A DNA stretch of 64,000 nt, taken from positions 62,001 through 126,000 of the forward strand of contig NZ_UTHA01000014.1 of the NCBI RefSeq assembly GCF_900582195.1, read 5' to 3'. This DNA comes from Pseudomonas viridiflava (GTDB lineage Bacteria; Pseudomonadota; Gammaproteobacteria; Pseudomonadales; Pseudomonadaceae). The notes beneath the pieces are model-generated. The model was not told the origin of the DNA and ran no database searches. It saw only the letters and a list, made by a program, of their open reading frames with translations. Made by a program: the position numbers and the translations under genes. Positions 7,518 through 17,767 of this stretch are shown here, piece by piece; position 1 is the first letter of the stretch, and each line of letters starts with the position of its first letter.

Positions 7518-8564
7518 TCAGGGGCGTGGCAGGCGAATGATGGCGGTAAGGCCACCGCCGGGGGTTTCTTCGAGGTTGAGTTGGCCACCCAGACGCAGCG
7601 CCGCTTCGCGGGCAATGGTCATACCCAGCCCGACGCCGCCGGAGTTGCGATTGCGCGAACCTTCCAGTCGATAGAACGGCTCGAACACCGCTTCACGCTT
7701 GTCCTCGGCAATCCCCGGGCCGTGGTCGATCACGCGGATCAGCAGTTGCTCGCGCTGATCCTGCAATTCGATGCGTGCCTGGCCGGCATAACGCAGGGCA
7801 TTGTCCATGAGATTGTTGATGCACGAACGCAACGCCATCGGTTGTACCGGCAGCGGTGCGCAATGGCCGCTGACCTGCACGTCGGCGCCTTGGTCCTGAG
7901 CGTTTTCGCACAGCGATTCGACCAGCGCCTGCACATCCATCAACTGCAACGCTTCGCTGGTGCGCTGTTCGTGCAGGTAGGTGAGGGTGGCGTCGAGCAT
8001 GCCGATCATGTCGTCGAGGTCCTGACGCATCTGGCCTTGCAGCTTTTCATCGCTGATGTTTTCCAGACGCAGTTTCAGGCGTGACAACGGTGTGCGCAGG
8101 TCGTGGGACACCGCGCCAAGCATCCGCGCGCGCTGCTGCACCTGTTCGCGAATGCGCCGCTGCATCAGATTGAAGGTGTGTGCGGCCTGCCGTGCTTCGC
8201 GCGGGCCGGACTCGTCGAGTGGCGGGCTGTCGAGGTCTTCGCTGAGACGTTCGGCGGCGTCGCTCAGGCGCTGGATCGGGCGACTCAGCAGTTTGGCGCC
8301 GTACCACGCCGCGATCATCAGTGTGATGAACTGAAAGGTCAGCGGCACCACCGGGCCACCGAACCACGGACGCGGGGGCCGTGGCGGGTAGCGCGGGTCC
8401 TGCGCCATTGGTTGGCCGTTGACGCCTTGGGAGAACTCCGGCGGCGGAGGCGGGGGCGGGCCGTAGAGGCGGAACCAGGTGAACGCCAGCAGATGCGCCA
8501 GGACAATCGCCACGAACAGCACGCCAAACAGGCGCCCGAACAGCGTGTCGAAGCGCGCCCGCAT
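7518..8564 (-). CDS. Two-component sensor histidine kinase
   Basis: 348-residue inner-membrane kinase. TM1 covers residues 11-30, a short proline-rich periplasmic loop follows (PPPPPPEF near residue 40), and TM2 is near 70-92. A HAMP segment (LSRPIQRLSDAAERL) precedes the dimerisation helix with the phospho-acceptor His in GAVSHDLRTPLSRLK. The ATPase N-box (NNLMDNALRYA), D-box (DHGPGIA) and G-box (GGVGLGMTIA) are intact. The ATG overlaps the regulator's stop (TGATG), so the pair is translationally coupled. The small periplasmic loop leaves the signal unknown. Confidence 0.93.
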   Translation of the reverse strand: MRARFDTLFGRLFGVLFVAIVLAHLLAFTWFRLYGPPPPPPPEFSQGVNGQPMAQDPRYPPRPPRPWFGGPVVPLTFQFITLMIAAWYGAKLLSRPIQRLSDAAERLSEDLDSPPLDESGPREARQAAHTFNLMQRRIREQVQQRARMLGAVSHDLRTPLSRLKLRLENISDEKLQGQMRQDLDDMIGMLDATLTYLHEQRTSEALQLMDVQALVESLCENAQDQGADVQVSGHCAPLPVQPMALRSCINNLMDNALRYAGQARIELQDQREQLLIRVIDHGPGIAEDKREAVFEPFYRLEGSRNRNSGGVGLGMTIAREAALRLGGQLNLEETPGGGLTAIIRLPRP

Positions 8565-9325
8565 CAGCCGATGTCTCGTGCGTCGAACAGGTAACCTTCA
8601 CCGCGCACGGTTTTGATCAACTGCGGGGCTTTCGGGTCGTCGCCGAGTTTCTGCCGCAGACGCGACACCAGCAGATCGATGCTGCGGTCGAACGCTTCGA
8701 TCGAGCGACCCCGGGCAGCATCGAGCAATTGTTCGCGGCTGAGCACCCGGCGCGGTCTTTCGATAAACACCCACAGCAGGCGGAATTCGGCGTTGGACAG
8801 CGGCACCACCAAGCCATCGTCGGCGATCAATTGGCGCAGGACGCTGTTCAACCGCCAGTTGTCGAAACGAATGTTGGCCCGTTGTTCGCTACGGTCATCA
8901 CGCACCCGGCGCAGGATGGTCTGAATGCGCGCGACCAGTTCGCGCGGTTCGAACGGTTTGGCCATGTAGTCATCGGCGCCCAGTTCCAGGCCGATGATGC
9001 GGTCAGTCGGTTCGCAACGTGCGGTGAGCATCAGGATCGGGATGTCCGATTCGGCGCGTAGCCAGCGGCACAGCGACAAACCGTCTTCGCCGGGCAGCAT
9101 CAGATCGAGCACGACAACGTCGAAATGCTCGGCCAGCAGCGCCTGCCGCATCGCCGCACCGTCGGTGACGCCGCTGGCGTGGATGTTGAAGCGCGCGAGG
9201 TAATCGATCATCAGCTCGCGGATCGGCACATCATCGTCGACGATCAGCGCACGAATGTTCCAGCGCTTGTCGTCTTTAGGCTCATCCGTCGCGGTCATTT
9301 GGGTGTTGTGCATGAGGCTGTTCAT
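8564..9325 (-). CDS. OmpR-family response regulator
   Basis: About 253 residues. The receiver domain has the acidic pocket DDD near residue 29, the phospho-acceptor Asp in VVLDLMLPGEDG and the Lys in ADDYMAKPF. The C-terminal winged helix contains SREQLLDAARGRSIEAFDRSID and the terminal VRGEGYLF. It partners the coupled downstream kinase. The start is uncertain: in-frame ATGs at 9325, 9313 and 9298 and a TTG at 9349 all lack a good Shine-Dalgarno; 9325 is chosen as the first ATG. Regulon unknown. Confidence 0.92.
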   Translation of the reverse strand: MNSLMHNTQMTATDEPKDDKRWNIRALIVDDDVPIRELMIDYLARFNIHASGVTDGAAMRQALLAEHFDVVVLDLMLPGEDGLSLCRWLRAESDIPILMLTARCEPTDRIIGLELGADDYMAKPFEPRELVARIQTILRRVRDDRSEQRANIRFDNWRLNSVLRQLIADDGLVVPLSNAEFRLLWVFIERPRRVLSREQLLDAARGRSIEAFDRSIDLLVSRLRQKLGDDPKAPQLIKTVRGEGYLFDARDIG

Positions 9326-9482
9326 CTGCCAGTAGGCCGCCAACCACAAAAGAGGGGCTGCGAGGTTGTGGTTTCAGCATAGGCGTCCGGCCGAGAGGCG
9401 GGAAGTGCTGATGTAAGGACGTATTGCGGCTGGCGAGGCTAGCGCGGGTGCTTGTTGCTGGCGTGTCGGTTGTGTATCGGAG

Positions 9483-9510
9483 TCGACACAATAGCAGCGA
9501 GCGCTATGCT
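9483..9510 (+). promoter_or_regulatory. Candidate sigma-70 promoter for pyrF
   Basis: TCGACA and TATGCT hexamers separated by 16 bases, about 100 bases ahead of the pyrF ATG. Five of six and four of six consensus matches; moderate support only. Confidence 0.4.
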
Positions 9511-9609
9511 GATCACGGCCGGCGCGACGATTTACCGATCATCGGGTGCCGCGCCGCCGCCGGTTCCGCTACAATGCGCGCCGATTTCGACCTGCCTGAG
9601 AGCCCATTC

Positions 9610-10308
9610 ATGTCCGCCTGCCAGACTCCTATCATCGTCGCCCTGGATTTCCCCACCCGTGACGCCGCACTGAAGCTGGCCGACCAGTTGGACCCGAAAC
9701 TGTGCCGGGTCAAAGTGGGCAAGGAACTGTTCACCAGTTGCGCCGCAGAAATTGTCGGCACCCTGCGTGACAAGGGTTTTGAAGTATTCCTCGACCTGAA
9801 ATTCCATGACATTCCCAACACCACCGCGATGGCCGTGAAAGCCGCCGCCGAGATGGGCGTGTGGATGGTCAACGTGCATTGCTCCGGCGGGATGCGCATG
9901 ATGGCTGCCTGCCGTGAAGAGCTGGACAAGCGCAGCGGCCCGCAGCCGTTGCTGATCGGTGTGACCGTGCTGACCAGCATGGAGCGTGAAGACCTGGCCG
10001 GTATCGGTCTGGATATCGAGCCGCAAGAGCAAGTGCTGCGTCTGGCCGCGCTGGCCGAAAAGGCTGGTATGGACGGTCTGGTGTGCTCGGCGCTGGAAGC
10101 CACGGCACTGAAAACCGCGCATCCGTCGCTGCAACTGGTGACCCCGGGGATTCGTCCGGCGGGCAGCGCGCAGGACGATCAGCGCCGCATTCTGACTCCG
10201 CGCCAGGCGCTGGATGCCGGTTCCGATTATCTGGTGATCGGCCGTCCGATCAGCCAGGCGGCAGATCCGGCCAAGGCACTGGCTTCGGTTGTCGCCGAAA
10301 TCGCCTAA
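9610..10308 (+). CDS. pyrF: Orotidine 5'-phosphate decarboxylase
   Basis: 232 residues, the normal length. Decarboxylates OMP to UMP, the last step of de novo pyrimidine synthesis, in the cytoplasm. The active-site segment [10 protein letters not shown] with the charge-network Lys and Asp is near residue 60, an early IIVALDFPT strand supplies another Asp, and the phosphate-gripper end VTPGIRPAG and [10 protein letters not shown] are present. The ATG at 9610 is chosen because translation upstream of it has no family counterpart. A REPIN follows the gene. Confidence 0.97.
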   Translation: MSACQTPIIVALDFPTRDAALKLADQLDPKLCRVKVGKELFTSCAAEIVGTLRDKGFEVFLDLKFHDIPNTTAMAVKAAAEMGVWMVNVHCSGGMRMMAACREELDKRSGPQPLLIGVTVLTSMEREDLAGIGLDIEPQEQVLRLAALAEKAGMDGLVCSALEATALKTAHPSLQLVTPGIRPAGSAQDDQRRILTPRQALDAGSDYLVIGRPISQAADPAKALASVVAEIA

Positions 10309-10327
10309 GCCACACTGAAGATCCAAA

Positions 10328-10417
10328 TGTGGGAGCGAGCTTGCTTGCGAATGCGGAGAGTCAGTCGATGCAGATGTTGACTGACACTCCCTTTTCGCGA
10401 GCAAGCTCGCTCCCACA
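10328..10417. repeat. REPIN (inverted REP pair)
   Basis: Left arm TGTGGGAGCGAGCTTGCTTGCGA and right arm CGCGAGCAAGCTCGCTCCCACA are inverted around about 40 bases. It fills the gap between the convergent pyrF and the minus-strand oxidoreductase gene and could also act as a stem-loop at both 3' ends. Confidence 0.88.
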
Positions 10418-10434
10418 TTGGTTTTGTGGTGGGC

Positions 10435-11439
10435 TTAAACCTTCAGCACCAACTTGCCGAAGTTCTCACCGCTGAACAGTTTCATCAGCGTCTCCGGGAA
10501 GGTCTCCAGGCCTTCGACGATATCTTCCTTGCTCTTGAGTTGCCCCTTGGCCATCCAGCCGGCCATTTCCTGCGCAGCGCTCGCATACTGCGCGGCATAG
10601 TCCATCACCACAAAACCTTCCATCCGCGCGCGATTGACCAGCAGCGACAGGTAGTTGGCCGGGCCTTTGACAGCTTCCTTGTTGTTGTACTGACTGATCG
10701 CGCCGCAGATAACCACCCGCGCCTTCATGTTCAAACGGCTCAACACCGCATCGAGGATGTCGCCACCGACGTTGTCGAAATACACATCGACGCCTTTCGG
10801 ACATTCGCGTTTAAGCCCGGCCACGACATCTTCGGACTTGTAGTCGATGGCACCGTCAAAGCCCAACTCATCGATAAGGAATTTGCATTTGTCGGCGCCG
10901 CCGGCAATGCCGACCACGCGGCAACCTTTGATCTTGGCAATCTGCCCGGCAATGCTGCCCACCGCGCCCGCTGCACCGGACAACACCACGGTGTCGCCAG
11001 CCTTGGGTGCACCGACATCCAGCAGGGCGAAGTAGGCGGTCATGCCGGTCATGCCCAGCGCTGACAGGTACACCGGCAGCGGTGCCAGTTTCGGATCTAC
11101 CTTGTAGAAACCTCTCGGCTCGCCGAGGAAATAATCCTGCACGCCAATGGCGCCGTTGACGTAGTCCCCGACCGCAAAGCCCGGATTATTCGAAGCAATG
11201 ACTTTGCCGACGCCCAGCGCGCGCATGACTTCGCCGATACCCACCGGCGGAATGTAGGACTTGCCCTCGTTCATCCAGCCGCGCATTGCGGGGTCGAGGG
11301 ACAGGTATTCGTTCTTGACCAGAATCTGGCCCGCCGCCGGTTCGCCGACCGGGACTTCCTGATAGGTGAAGGTCTCGCGATTGGCCGCGCCCACCGGGCG
11401 TTTGGCGAGCAGGAACTGGCGATTGGTCTGGTTGGTCAT
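10435..11439 (-). CDS. NADP-dependent oxidoreductase of the CurA/PTGR family
   Basis: 334-residue zinc-free medium-chain reductase of the leukotriene B4 dehydrogenase/curcumin reductase type, which reduces activated C=C bonds of enones with NADPH. The nucleotide-binding motif LSGAAGAVGSIAGQIAK lies near residue 155, and the YFDNVGGDILDAVL segment is a family signature. Early YLSLDPAMRGWMN is also characteristic. A GTG nine bases upstream is possible, but the ATG gives the usual N-terminus (MTNQTNRQ). Convergent with pyrF across a REPIN. Natural substrate unknown. Confidence 0.9.
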   Translation of the reverse strand: MTNQTNRQFLLAKRPVGAANRETFTYQEVPVGEPAAGQILVKNEYLSLDPAMRGWMNEGKSYIPPVGIGEVMRALGVGKVIASNNPGFAVGDYVNGAIGVQDYFLGEPRGFYKVDPKLAPLPVYLSALGMTGMTAYFALLDVGAPKAGDTVVLSGAAGAVGSIAGQIAKIKGCRVVGIAGGADKCKFLIDELGFDGAIDYKSEDVVAGLKRECPKGVDVYFDNVGGDILDAVLSRLNMKARVVICGAISQYNNKEAVKGPANYLSLLVNRARMEGFVVMDYAAQYASAAQEMAGWMAKGQLKSKEDIVEGLETFPETLMKLFSGENFGKLVLKV

Positions 11440-11668
11440 GGCAGGCACTCGAACGGAATGAAGTCTTGTTGATAGACGCTTGGCTGCATTGGCGCAAGGT
11501 TGGCTGATGCGGCGAATGCACGCCGATCCAGTGTAGTGATGATCACCGGGATGGTTTTATCACTGCGACGCATGGGCGCATAAACAGCCATTGGATAGTG
11601 CTGACGCTCCTCATACCTCAATGGCTATGCTGCAAGTCCCCTGCATCTATCCCTCCGAGGACACAACA

Positions 11669-12430
11669 ATGAGCATGACGTTTTCCGGTGAAGTTGCCGT
11701 AGTCACTGGCGCGGCCAACGGCATCGGCCGTGCGACCGCCCAGGCGTTCGCCGCCGAAGGCCTGAAAGTGGTGGTCGCCGATCTGGACGCGGCGGGGGGC
11801 GAGGGCACGGTGGCGCTGATTCGTACAGCCGGCGGCGAAGCGACCTTCGTGCGCTGCAACGTGACCGTCGAAAGCGAAGTGAAGAATCTGATGGACGAGG
11901 TCATCAACACCTACGGCCGTCTCGACTACGCCTTCAACAATGCCGGCATCGAAATCGAAAAAGGCAAACTGGCCGACGGCTCGATGGATGAGTTCGACGC
12001 GATCATGGGGGTCAATGTCAAAGGCGTCTGGTTGTGCATGAAGTATCAGTTGCCGCTGCTGCTGGCCCAGGGCGGTGGGGCGATCGTCAATACTGCTTCG
12101 GTGGCAGGGCTGGGCGCGGCGCCGAAGATGAGCATTTATGCAGCGTCGAAGCACGCGGTGATCGGTCTGACCAAATCGGCGGCCATCGAATACGCGAAGA
12201 AGAAAATCCGCGTCAACGCGGTGTGTCCGGCGGTGATCGATACCGACATGTTCCGCCGCGCTTATGAAGCCGATCCGAAGAAGGGCGAGTTCGCCAATGC
12301 CATGCACCCGGTCGGTCGCATCGGCAAAGTCGAGGAAATTGCCAGCGCCGTGTTGTACCTGTGCAGCGACGGTGCCGCATTCACCACCGGCCATTCGCTG
12401 GCGGTGGACGGCGGCGTCACGGCATTCTGA
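11669..12430 (+). CDS. Short-chain dehydrogenase/reductase
   Basis: 253-residue classical SDR that would oxidise or reduce a hydroxyl/keto group with NAD(P). The cofactor motif TGAANGIG, the NNAG motif, the catalytic Ser in NTASVAG and the YAASK Tyr/Lys pair are all intact. Asp in VVVADLD after the second strand suggests NAD(H) preference. The start is the ATG following GAGGACACAACA. It stands alone, with an intrinsic terminator right behind it. Substrate unknown. Confidence 0.9.
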   Translation: MSMTFSGEVAVVTGAANGIGRATAQAFAAEGLKVVVADLDAAGGEGTVALIRTAGGEATFVRCNVTVESEVKNLMDEVINTYGRLDYAFNNAGIEIEKGKLADGSMDEFDAIMGVNVKGVWLCMKYQLPLLLAQGGGAIVNTASVAGLGAAPKMSIYAASKHAVIGLTKSAAIEYAKKKIRVNAVCPAVIDTDMFRRAYEADPKKGEFANAMHPVGRIGKVEEIASAVLYLCSDGAAFTTGHSLAVDGGVTAF

Positions 12431-12447
12431 ACATGGCGCAAGAAAAC

Positions 12448-12474
12448 AGCCCGCATTCGTTGCGGGCTTTTTTG
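12448..12474 (+). terminator. Intrinsic terminator after the SDR gene
   Basis: Stem AGCCCGC/GCGGGCT with a seven-base loop (ATTCGTT), followed by a run of T, 17 bases after the SDR stop codon. Confidence 0.9.
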
Positions 12475-12619
12475 TGGCTCACGGTCGGTTCCGTGAAGAC
12501 TCTTAAACAATGTGTATCAAACAGTTAGAACGGTCGCTTTTGGCGGCGTTGTCGCACAGCCTGTGCGGCGCGGCTGTGATTTACTGCCGCCAGTAAAACG
12601 GACAGGAGTTTGCTTGCTC

Positions 12620-14020
12620 ATGGAATTGAGAATTGATCGACAGGCAATGGTGCCGGTCGTGCAGCAGATTGTTGACGGACTGACGGAGTGGATCCTGCAA
12701 AGCGGCGTACCGCCGGCCACCCGTTTGCCCTCCGTGCGGCAAATCGCCCGGGGCAATCTGCTCAGCCAGTCGTGTGTCGTCGAGGCGTGTGAACGGTTGG
12801 TATCGCAGGGCGTTCTGAACTCATGCCAAGGCACCGGCTTCATCGTTGCCGCCGCGCCCGCGACACGTGGGGCAGAGGAGGAGTTGGCGGCCTTCGAAGG
12901 CCGGTATGCCTGGTGCGATGCCGTGTGTGAAGCCGTTGGCGGTTTGAAGCTGGGGGCCGGTGGTTTGCCGCAAAGCTGGCGCGAGCCTGACGACCTCAGT
13001 TATGCCCTGCGCGAAGTGGCGCGCACCGACATGGCCAGTCTGTTCAATTACAGCACGCCCTTGGGGCTTCCAGCGTTGCGCGAGCAGATCGTCAAGCGTC
13101 TGAAGCTGTTCGGTATCGAGGCCCGCAGTTCGCAGTTGTTGAGTACCTGCGGCGCCAGCCATGCGCTGGATCTGATCGTGCGTACCTTGTTCAAGGCCGG
13201 GGACTGCGTGGTGGTCGAAACACCCGGGTATGCTCCGCTGTTCGATCTGCTGCGCCTGCATGGCGTGCGCATGCTCGAGGTACGTCGCACTCCGAACGGG
13301 CCGGACATCGAAGCGCTGGAGGCCTTGCTGCAACAGTTTCGGCCCGGCGGTTTGTTCATCAACAGTCATCATCACAACCCCACCGGCAGTTGCCTGTCGC
13401 CGAGCGTGGCGCAACGCATCCTGCAACTGAGCAAGGCCTACGATCTGCGCGTGATCGAAGACGACGTCTATGCGGACTTGCACACGGGAAACGGTACGCG
13501 GCTGGCGGCGCTGGACGATGAGGGACGGGTCATCTATGTGGGCAGTTTCTCCAAAACCCTGAGCAGTTCGCTACGCGTCGGGTTCATTTTCGCTGACGGC
13601 GAAATGGTCAGGCGGCTGGCGCAGGTGAAGATGATCAGTGGTTTGGGTGTGTCTCGGTTTTCCGAGGCAGTGCTGGCCAGCCTGATGGTCAGCGGCGCTT
13701 ACCGCAAACTGGTACAACGCCAGCGGCAACGGCTGAATGCCGATCGTGCCGCCGCGCTGCAGGCGTTGGAGGACGCCGATTGGGAGGTTTTTGGCAAGCC
13801 TGCTGGCGGGTTGTTCATCTGGGCGCGTGCGCGCATGAGCGATCAGGCGCGGGTACGTCGGCAGGCTCAACGCTGTGGCGTGCAGCTGTCAGCGCCTGAT
13901 GCGTTCAGTCCCAGCGGCGAATCGGGCGACTGGCTGCGCATCAATGTGGCGTACGCCTGTGATCCGCGCGCCCGGCAGTTTTTTCGCCACACCGGTTCGG
14001 ATCGACCTCAAGCGTTCTGA
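12620..14020 (+). CDS. MocR-type regulator (GntR helix-turn-helix plus aminotransferase domain)
   Basis: 466 residues. The first 75 residues form a GntR-type winged helix ([22 protein letters not shown]). From about residue 100 onward there is a fold-type I aminotransferase domain, with the PLP-binding Lys in [16 protein letters not shown] and HHHNPTGSC plus [11 protein letters not shown] before it. Such proteins are PLP-sensing regulators, often of vitamin B6, GABA or amino-acid genes. The GGAG at 12605 lies 11 bases before the ATG; a TTG at 12614 is the alternative. No neighbouring target gene is evident, unless it controls the chemoreceptor downstream. Confidence 0.9.
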   Translation: MELRIDRQAMVPVVQQIVDGLTEWILQSGVPPATRLPSVRQIARGNLLSQSCVVEACERLVSQGVLNSCQGTGFIVAAAPATRGAEEELAAFEGRYAWCDAVCEAVGGLKLGAGGLPQSWREPDDLSYALREVARTDMASLFNYSTPLGLPALREQIVKRLKLFGIEARSSQLLSTCGASHALDLIVRTLFKAGDCVVVETPGYAPLFDLLRLHGVRMLEVRRTPNGPDIEALEALLQQFRPGGLFINSHHHNPTGSCLSPSVAQRILQLSKAYDLRVIEDDVYADLHTGNGTRLAALDDEGRVIYVGSFSKTLSSSLRVGFIFADGEMVRRLAQVKMISGLGVSRFSEAVLASLMVSGAYRKLVQRQRQRLNADRAAALQALEDADWEVFGKPAGGLFIWARARMSDQARVRRQAQRCGVQLSAPDAFSPSGESGDWLRINVAYACDPRARQFFRHTGSDRPQAF

Positions 14021-14129
14021 AAACGACGCAGGCGTAGCTTTTTGCCATTATTCCGACACCAGAGACTTGTGCAGGTGGATGGCCGTTGCGACTCTTCGCT
14101 CTACTGACAATGGCAGGGGACTACGCGCA

Positions 14130-16097
14130 ATGATTTCGGCCATGCAAGGACGTTTTGCCAACCTCGGTATGGCAAAAAAACTGGGTATCGGTTTTGTACT
14201 GGTTTTGCTCCTGACCGCGCTGGTGGCAGCCATTGGCGTCTGGTCCCTGCAAACCATCAGTCAGCGTTTCGACGGGCTGAAACAGATGTCCTCGCTCAAC
14301 AGCGGCTTGCTCAAGGTGCGCCTGCTCGAGCAGGAATATGCCCTGCAAGGCAATTCGAAAACGGCCGACGCATTGCGTAAGGGGGTCGACGAACTGGTTG
14401 CGCTGGCTGATCAGCTCAAGGCGCAGTCAGCAGCGAATGTGCCGGTAATGAATGATGTGCAGCAGTCGCTGGCGGCCTATCGCAAGGCGTTCGACGAGTT
14501 TGTCTCGTTGACGCAGGCCAAGGACCTCGCGCTGGAAATGGCCAGTTGGTCGGTGTCCAGTGTGGCCAACAACCTTGATGTGTTACAGGCCGGGCTTGCC
14601 GATGATGGTGCCTATACCTTGAAGGACACCGAGGGTAAGGACGGTGCCCAGTTCATTGAGCAGGCCAGTCAAGTCAGTCAGGTGTCGCGGCTGATGCTGC
14701 AAGCGATGAACGAAGCGCGGATTCGCCTTGATCAAAGCCGCAAGGGCGATGCTGACGGTGCCGGCAAAGGCAATATCGAACAGGCCGCACAGGCCCAGAC
14801 GCAGGCCGAAGAACTGAAAACCACGGTCAAGGACGAGGGTTATCTGACCGTGCTCAATGAAGTGTCCGGGCATATCGCCGGTTTCAACGACAAGCTTGCC
14901 GAATACACCGGATTGCTCGCGCAGGAAAAAACCGTCTACGAACAATTGCATCAGCGCGCCGACCAAGTGGTCGAGCGGGTGAATCAGGCTTATGTCGCTG
15001 AAGACGGCGCGATGCAGGCGGAACTGAAGAAAAACTCGCTGCTGATCATTGGTTCATCGGCGCTGGCGCTGTTGGTCGGATTGCTGGCGGCGTGGCTGAT
15101 CACTCGACTCATCGTCGCGCCATTGCGCAGCGTGATTCAGGTTGCCCAGCAGATTGCCGCCGGCGACTTGAGTGCGACCGTGGAGGTGACACGACGGGAC
15201 GAGATCGGCCAGTTGATGTTGGCGATGCAGCAGATGGGCGCGGGGCTGAGCACCATCGTCAGCGGTTTGCAGGCGGGGATCGAGCAATTGGCCAGTTCGG
15301 CGCAATCGTTGTCGGCGGTTACTGAGCAGACCAACCTCGAGGTCAACAGCCAGAAGGAAGAAACCGAGCAGGTTGCCACGGCGATGAACCAGATGACCGC
15401 CACCGTGCATGACGTTGCACGCAATGCCGAAGAAGCGGCGCTGGCCGCGCAGACGGCGGATGACAAGGTCGAGAGTGGTCAGCAGGTGGTACGACAGAGC
15501 ATGGCGCGAATCGAGCAATTGGCTGATTCGGCGACGTCGGCCAGTTCCAGTATCGAAAGCCTCAGTGCGGAAATCCAGAATATCGGCACGGTGCTGGGGG
15601 TGATCAAAAGTGTCGCCGAGCAGACCAATTTACTGGCGTTGAATGCTGCTATCGAGGCGGCACGGGCCGGGGAGCAGGGTCGGGGCTTTGCGGTGGTGGC
15701 CGATGAGGTGCGCGCACTGGCTCGGCGCACGCAGCAATCGACTGAGGAAATTGAACGGCTGGTCAGTGCGCTGCGCTCGGCGGCGCATTCGTCGGTGCAA
15801 CAGATTCAGAGCAGCGGCGAGTTGGTGAAGCTGGCGGTCAGTGATGCCTTGCAGACTGAGAGTGCGCTGGGGAGTATTGCGGTAGCGGTGTCGTTGATTC
15901 AGCAGATGAATCAGCAGATTGCGGCGGCGGCCGAGGAGCAGAGTTCGGTGGCGGAGGAGATCAATCGCAGTGTGACGAGTATTCGTGCGAGTGCGGATCA
16001 GTCGTCGATCGCGATGCGCGGGAATGCGGCTTCGAGTGTTGAGCTGGCGCAGTTGGGGAGTGAGTTGCGCGGGATGGTTGGGCATTTTCGGCTTTGA
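14130..16097 (+). CDS. Methyl-accepting chemotaxis protein with an all-helical sensor domain
   Basis: 655-residue chemoreceptor in the inner membrane. TM1 spans about residues 15-37 and TM2 about 300-322. The roughly 260-residue periplasmic part between them is all-helical in appearance, as in helical bimodular (HBM) sensors, several of which bind organic acids. A HAMP domain follows ([20 protein letters not shown]), then the signalling domain with the conserved tip [20 protein letters not shown]. The ATG is chosen because AGGGGA lies 9 bases before it. No C-terminal pentapeptide. Ligand unknown. Confidence 0.92.
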   Translation: MISAMQGRFANLGMAKKLGIGFVLVLLLTALVAAIGVWSLQTISQRFDGLKQMSSLNSGLLKVRLLEQEYALQGNSKTADALRKGVDELVALADQLKAQSAANVPVMNDVQQSLAAYRKAFDEFVSLTQAKDLALEMASWSVSSVANNLDVLQAGLADDGAYTLKDTEGKDGAQFIEQASQVSQVSRLMLQAMNEARIRLDQSRKGDADGAGKGNIEQAAQAQTQAEELKTTVKDEGYLTVLNEVSGHIAGFNDKLAEYTGLLAQEKTVYEQLHQRADQVVERVNQAYVAEDGAMQAELKKNSLLIIGSSALALLVGLLAAWLITRLIVAPLRSVIQVAQQIAAGDLSATVEVTRRDEIGQLMLAMQQMGAGLSTIVSGLQAGIEQLASSAQSLSAVTEQTNLEVNSQKEETEQVATAMNQMTATVHDVARNAEEAALAAQTADDKVESGQQVVRQSMARIEQLADSATSASSSIESLSAEIQNIGTVLGVIKSVAEQTNLLALNAAIEAARAGEQGRGFAVVADEVRALARRTQQSTEEIERLVSALRSAAHSSVQQIQSSGELVKLAVSDALQTESALGSIAVAVSLIQQMNQQIAAAAEEQSSVAEEINRSVTSIRASADQSSIAMRGNAASSVELAQLGSELRGMVGHFRL

Positions 16098-16147
16098 TTG
16101 AGCCTTGGCGGCCTTAGGGCCGGCCAGGTTCTTGGGGTTTTGGGTGC

Positions 16148-16466
16148 ATATCCGTTGCTTCGGGTGCTGCTGCTGGCGGTTTCGCTCTTACAGCGAGTCC
16201 CTTTGGCAAACGCCCCAAAGGAACCAAAAGTCTTGGCCCCGGCGTTCGGCCCCTCGCTGAGGCTCGGGGTTCCTTCGCTCCGGGATCTATCCGGGGGCAT
16301 CGCCTACGGTTTGCTTCGCTGCACCTCCTCTCGATGTGTTCGACTTCGTCGAACGGTCGCTGCGCTCCCACCCCCGGATAAATCCCTCCACTCAGCCTGC
16401 CGAAGGGGCCAACACGGCAAGATCAAAAGCTGCAGCCGAGCTAACGCTCATCCTGTTGAGTGGTGA
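16148..16466 (+). repeat. 319-bp structured repeat, copy B
   Basis: Same length as copy A at 5765-6083 and collinear with it. The three hairpins recur with changed but still complementary stems: 16182-16196 (TCGCT/AGCGA, loop CTTAC), 16200-16221 (CCTTTGG/CCAAAGG, loop CAAACGCC) and 16338-16354 (GTTCGAC/GTCGAAC, loop TTC). The most conserved stretch is CTACGGTTTGCTTCGCTGCA and its surroundings. It starts about 50 bases after the chemoreceptor stop codon on the same strand, the same setting as copy A. Confidence 0.8.
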
Positions 16467-16496
16467 GAGGTGGGCGCTGTTTTGCTTTTGCTTTTC

Positions 16497-16596
16497 TGTG
16501 GGAGCGAGCTTGCTCGCGAAGGCGGCCTGATAGCCGACCAACCTCTGTCAGATGAACTCAATCCAATTGTAGAAGCGAGCCTGCTCGCGAAAGCGG
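16497..16596 (+). repeat. REP element and a degenerate second REP in direct orientation
   Basis: TGTGGGAGCGAGCTTGCTCGCGAAGGCGG is followed about 50 bases later by a decayed copy (AGAAGCGAGCCTGCTCGCGA) in the same orientation, unlike the inverted pairs elsewhere in the window. Written in parts: the first is 16497-16525, the second about 16570-16596. Confidence 0.7.
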
Positions 16597-16642
16597 TCTC
16601 ACATTAATCGGGTGTCTATCAAGCTCACTTCCTCGAGCCCAC

Positions 16643-16667
16643 AAAAAAGCCACCTCTCCGGTGGCTT
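16643..16667 (-). terminator. Intrinsic terminator of the minus-strand gene at 16686
   Basis: GCCACC/GGTGGC stem with a four-base loop. Read on the minus strand it is followed by six T residues. It lies about 20 bases past the stop codon of the unknown membrane-anchored protein. Confidence 0.87.
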
Positions 16668-16685
16668 CTCCTGCAACCTCTGCAA

Positions 16686-17456
16686 TCAGTCGTAAATCAC
16701 TTTCTTCTTCCAGTCGGCATCTGTCTCTGCATCTTTGAGGCCGGCGGTCAGTTGGTTCTCTTCACCTTCAACCGGTGCAATCTTGTCCATGACCTGGGCG
16801 TTGGCGCGGGCCAGCAGTTTTTCCAGGTATTGCAGTTGTTCTGCGTACACCTGTGGATCCTGCTGTTTGCGCAGGTATTGCACGCCGCGTTCGAAAGCGA
16901 GGCGGGCCTGGCCGGGTTGGTTTTGTTGCAAGGATTGTTGGCCGAGGTTATTGAAGAATTCGATGTGCAGCAGTACCAGAATGTGGCGGACTTCGCGGAT
17001 CCAGTGTTTGGCTTCGTTCGGCGGCAGGAAGCCGTCGTGGGCGGCGCGGGTGATCTGGCCGTGGAGGGCTTCGAGCAGGAAGCGCACGTCTTTGGCCTTG
17101 GCTTCGGTCAGGATCGGGGCCGGCGGGTTGTTGACCGGGATCGATTCGCCTTGGGCGACCAGGGCACTCAGTTCGGTGATGCGTGCTTTGGTGGTGGCGC
17201 TGGTTTTTTCCAGGTTCAGCAGACGCTGGCAGACGTTCAATTCCAGACGGGTCAGCAGCAGCTTGAGTGCCGGGGTCATGAACTGGCCGGGAAAGGTTTC
17301 GGTCAGTTCACCGCAGCGGCGCAGGCGGTCGTTGAGTTCGACCTTGGTGCGGGCCTTCTCCAGTTTGTTGTTTTCCACCACATGGTTCATGTAGCCAATG
17401 GCGATCAGAATTGCGATCCCGGCTATGACAAGCAGGGTGATCATGAGTGGTGTCAC
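16686..17456 (-). CDS. Membrane-anchored conserved protein of unknown function
   Basis: 256 residues. One N-terminal membrane helix (MITLLVIAGIAILIAIGYM, about residues 5-23) and a cytoplasmic helical remainder with a TPR-like stretch near residues 165-215 (LGQQSLQQNQPGQARLAFER). I recognise no enzyme motif. The GTG start is preferred because AGAGG lies 8 bases upstream; an in-frame ATG at 17444 is the alternative. It is followed by a terminator and has no operon partner. Similar proteins occur in other pseudomonads as hypothetical proteins. Confidence 0.8.
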   Translation of the reverse strand: MTPLMITLLVIAGIAILIAIGYMNHVVENNKLEKARTKVELNDRLRRCGELTETFPGQFMTPALKLLLTRLELNVCQRLLNLEKTSATTKARITELSALVAQGESIPVNNPPAPILTEAKAKDVRFLLEALHGQITRAAHDGFLPPNEAKHWIREVRHILVLLHIEFFNNLGQQSLQQNQPGQARLAFERGVQYLRKQQDPQVYAEQLQYLEKLLARANAQVMDKIAPVEGEENQLTAGLKDAETDADWKKKVIYD

Positions 17457-17710
17457 CGGTAAGACCTCTTTATAGGGTTCGCATGCGAGTGTAGTGGCTG
17501 GGCATTTAGCCGCCTAGCGCCGCTCGACTGGTTGGTTCGGCAGGTTCAATCTATATCGGCCGCACGCTGCTTATATGAATGCTGGCGCTGCATGTGCAGA
17601 TTGCCATCACTGTGCGGTGGACTATAACGTCTTGGCGAGTGGCGGAATATAGGCGTCAATCGTCGGGCGACGGAAAAGCCCGGTTGCTGTTGTAAAGCAG
17701 GTCGAAGTCA

Positions 17711-17767
17711 TTGATTTAAATAAATTTATATCAAGGGGTTGACGACCTCTCAATCCATCCATAGAAT
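17711..17767 (+). promoter_or_regulatory. Strong sigma-70 promoter with UP-like element for the tRNA cluster
   Basis: TTGACG at 17739-17744 and TAGAAT at 17762-17767 with the ideal 17-base spacer. Upstream is an AT-rich stretch (TTTAAATAAATTTATATC) that looks like an UP element. Just after the -10 comes GCGCGCC, a GC-rich discriminator of the kind found at stringently controlled stable-RNA promoters. The first tRNA begins about 55 bases after the expected transcription start. Confidence 0.85.
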
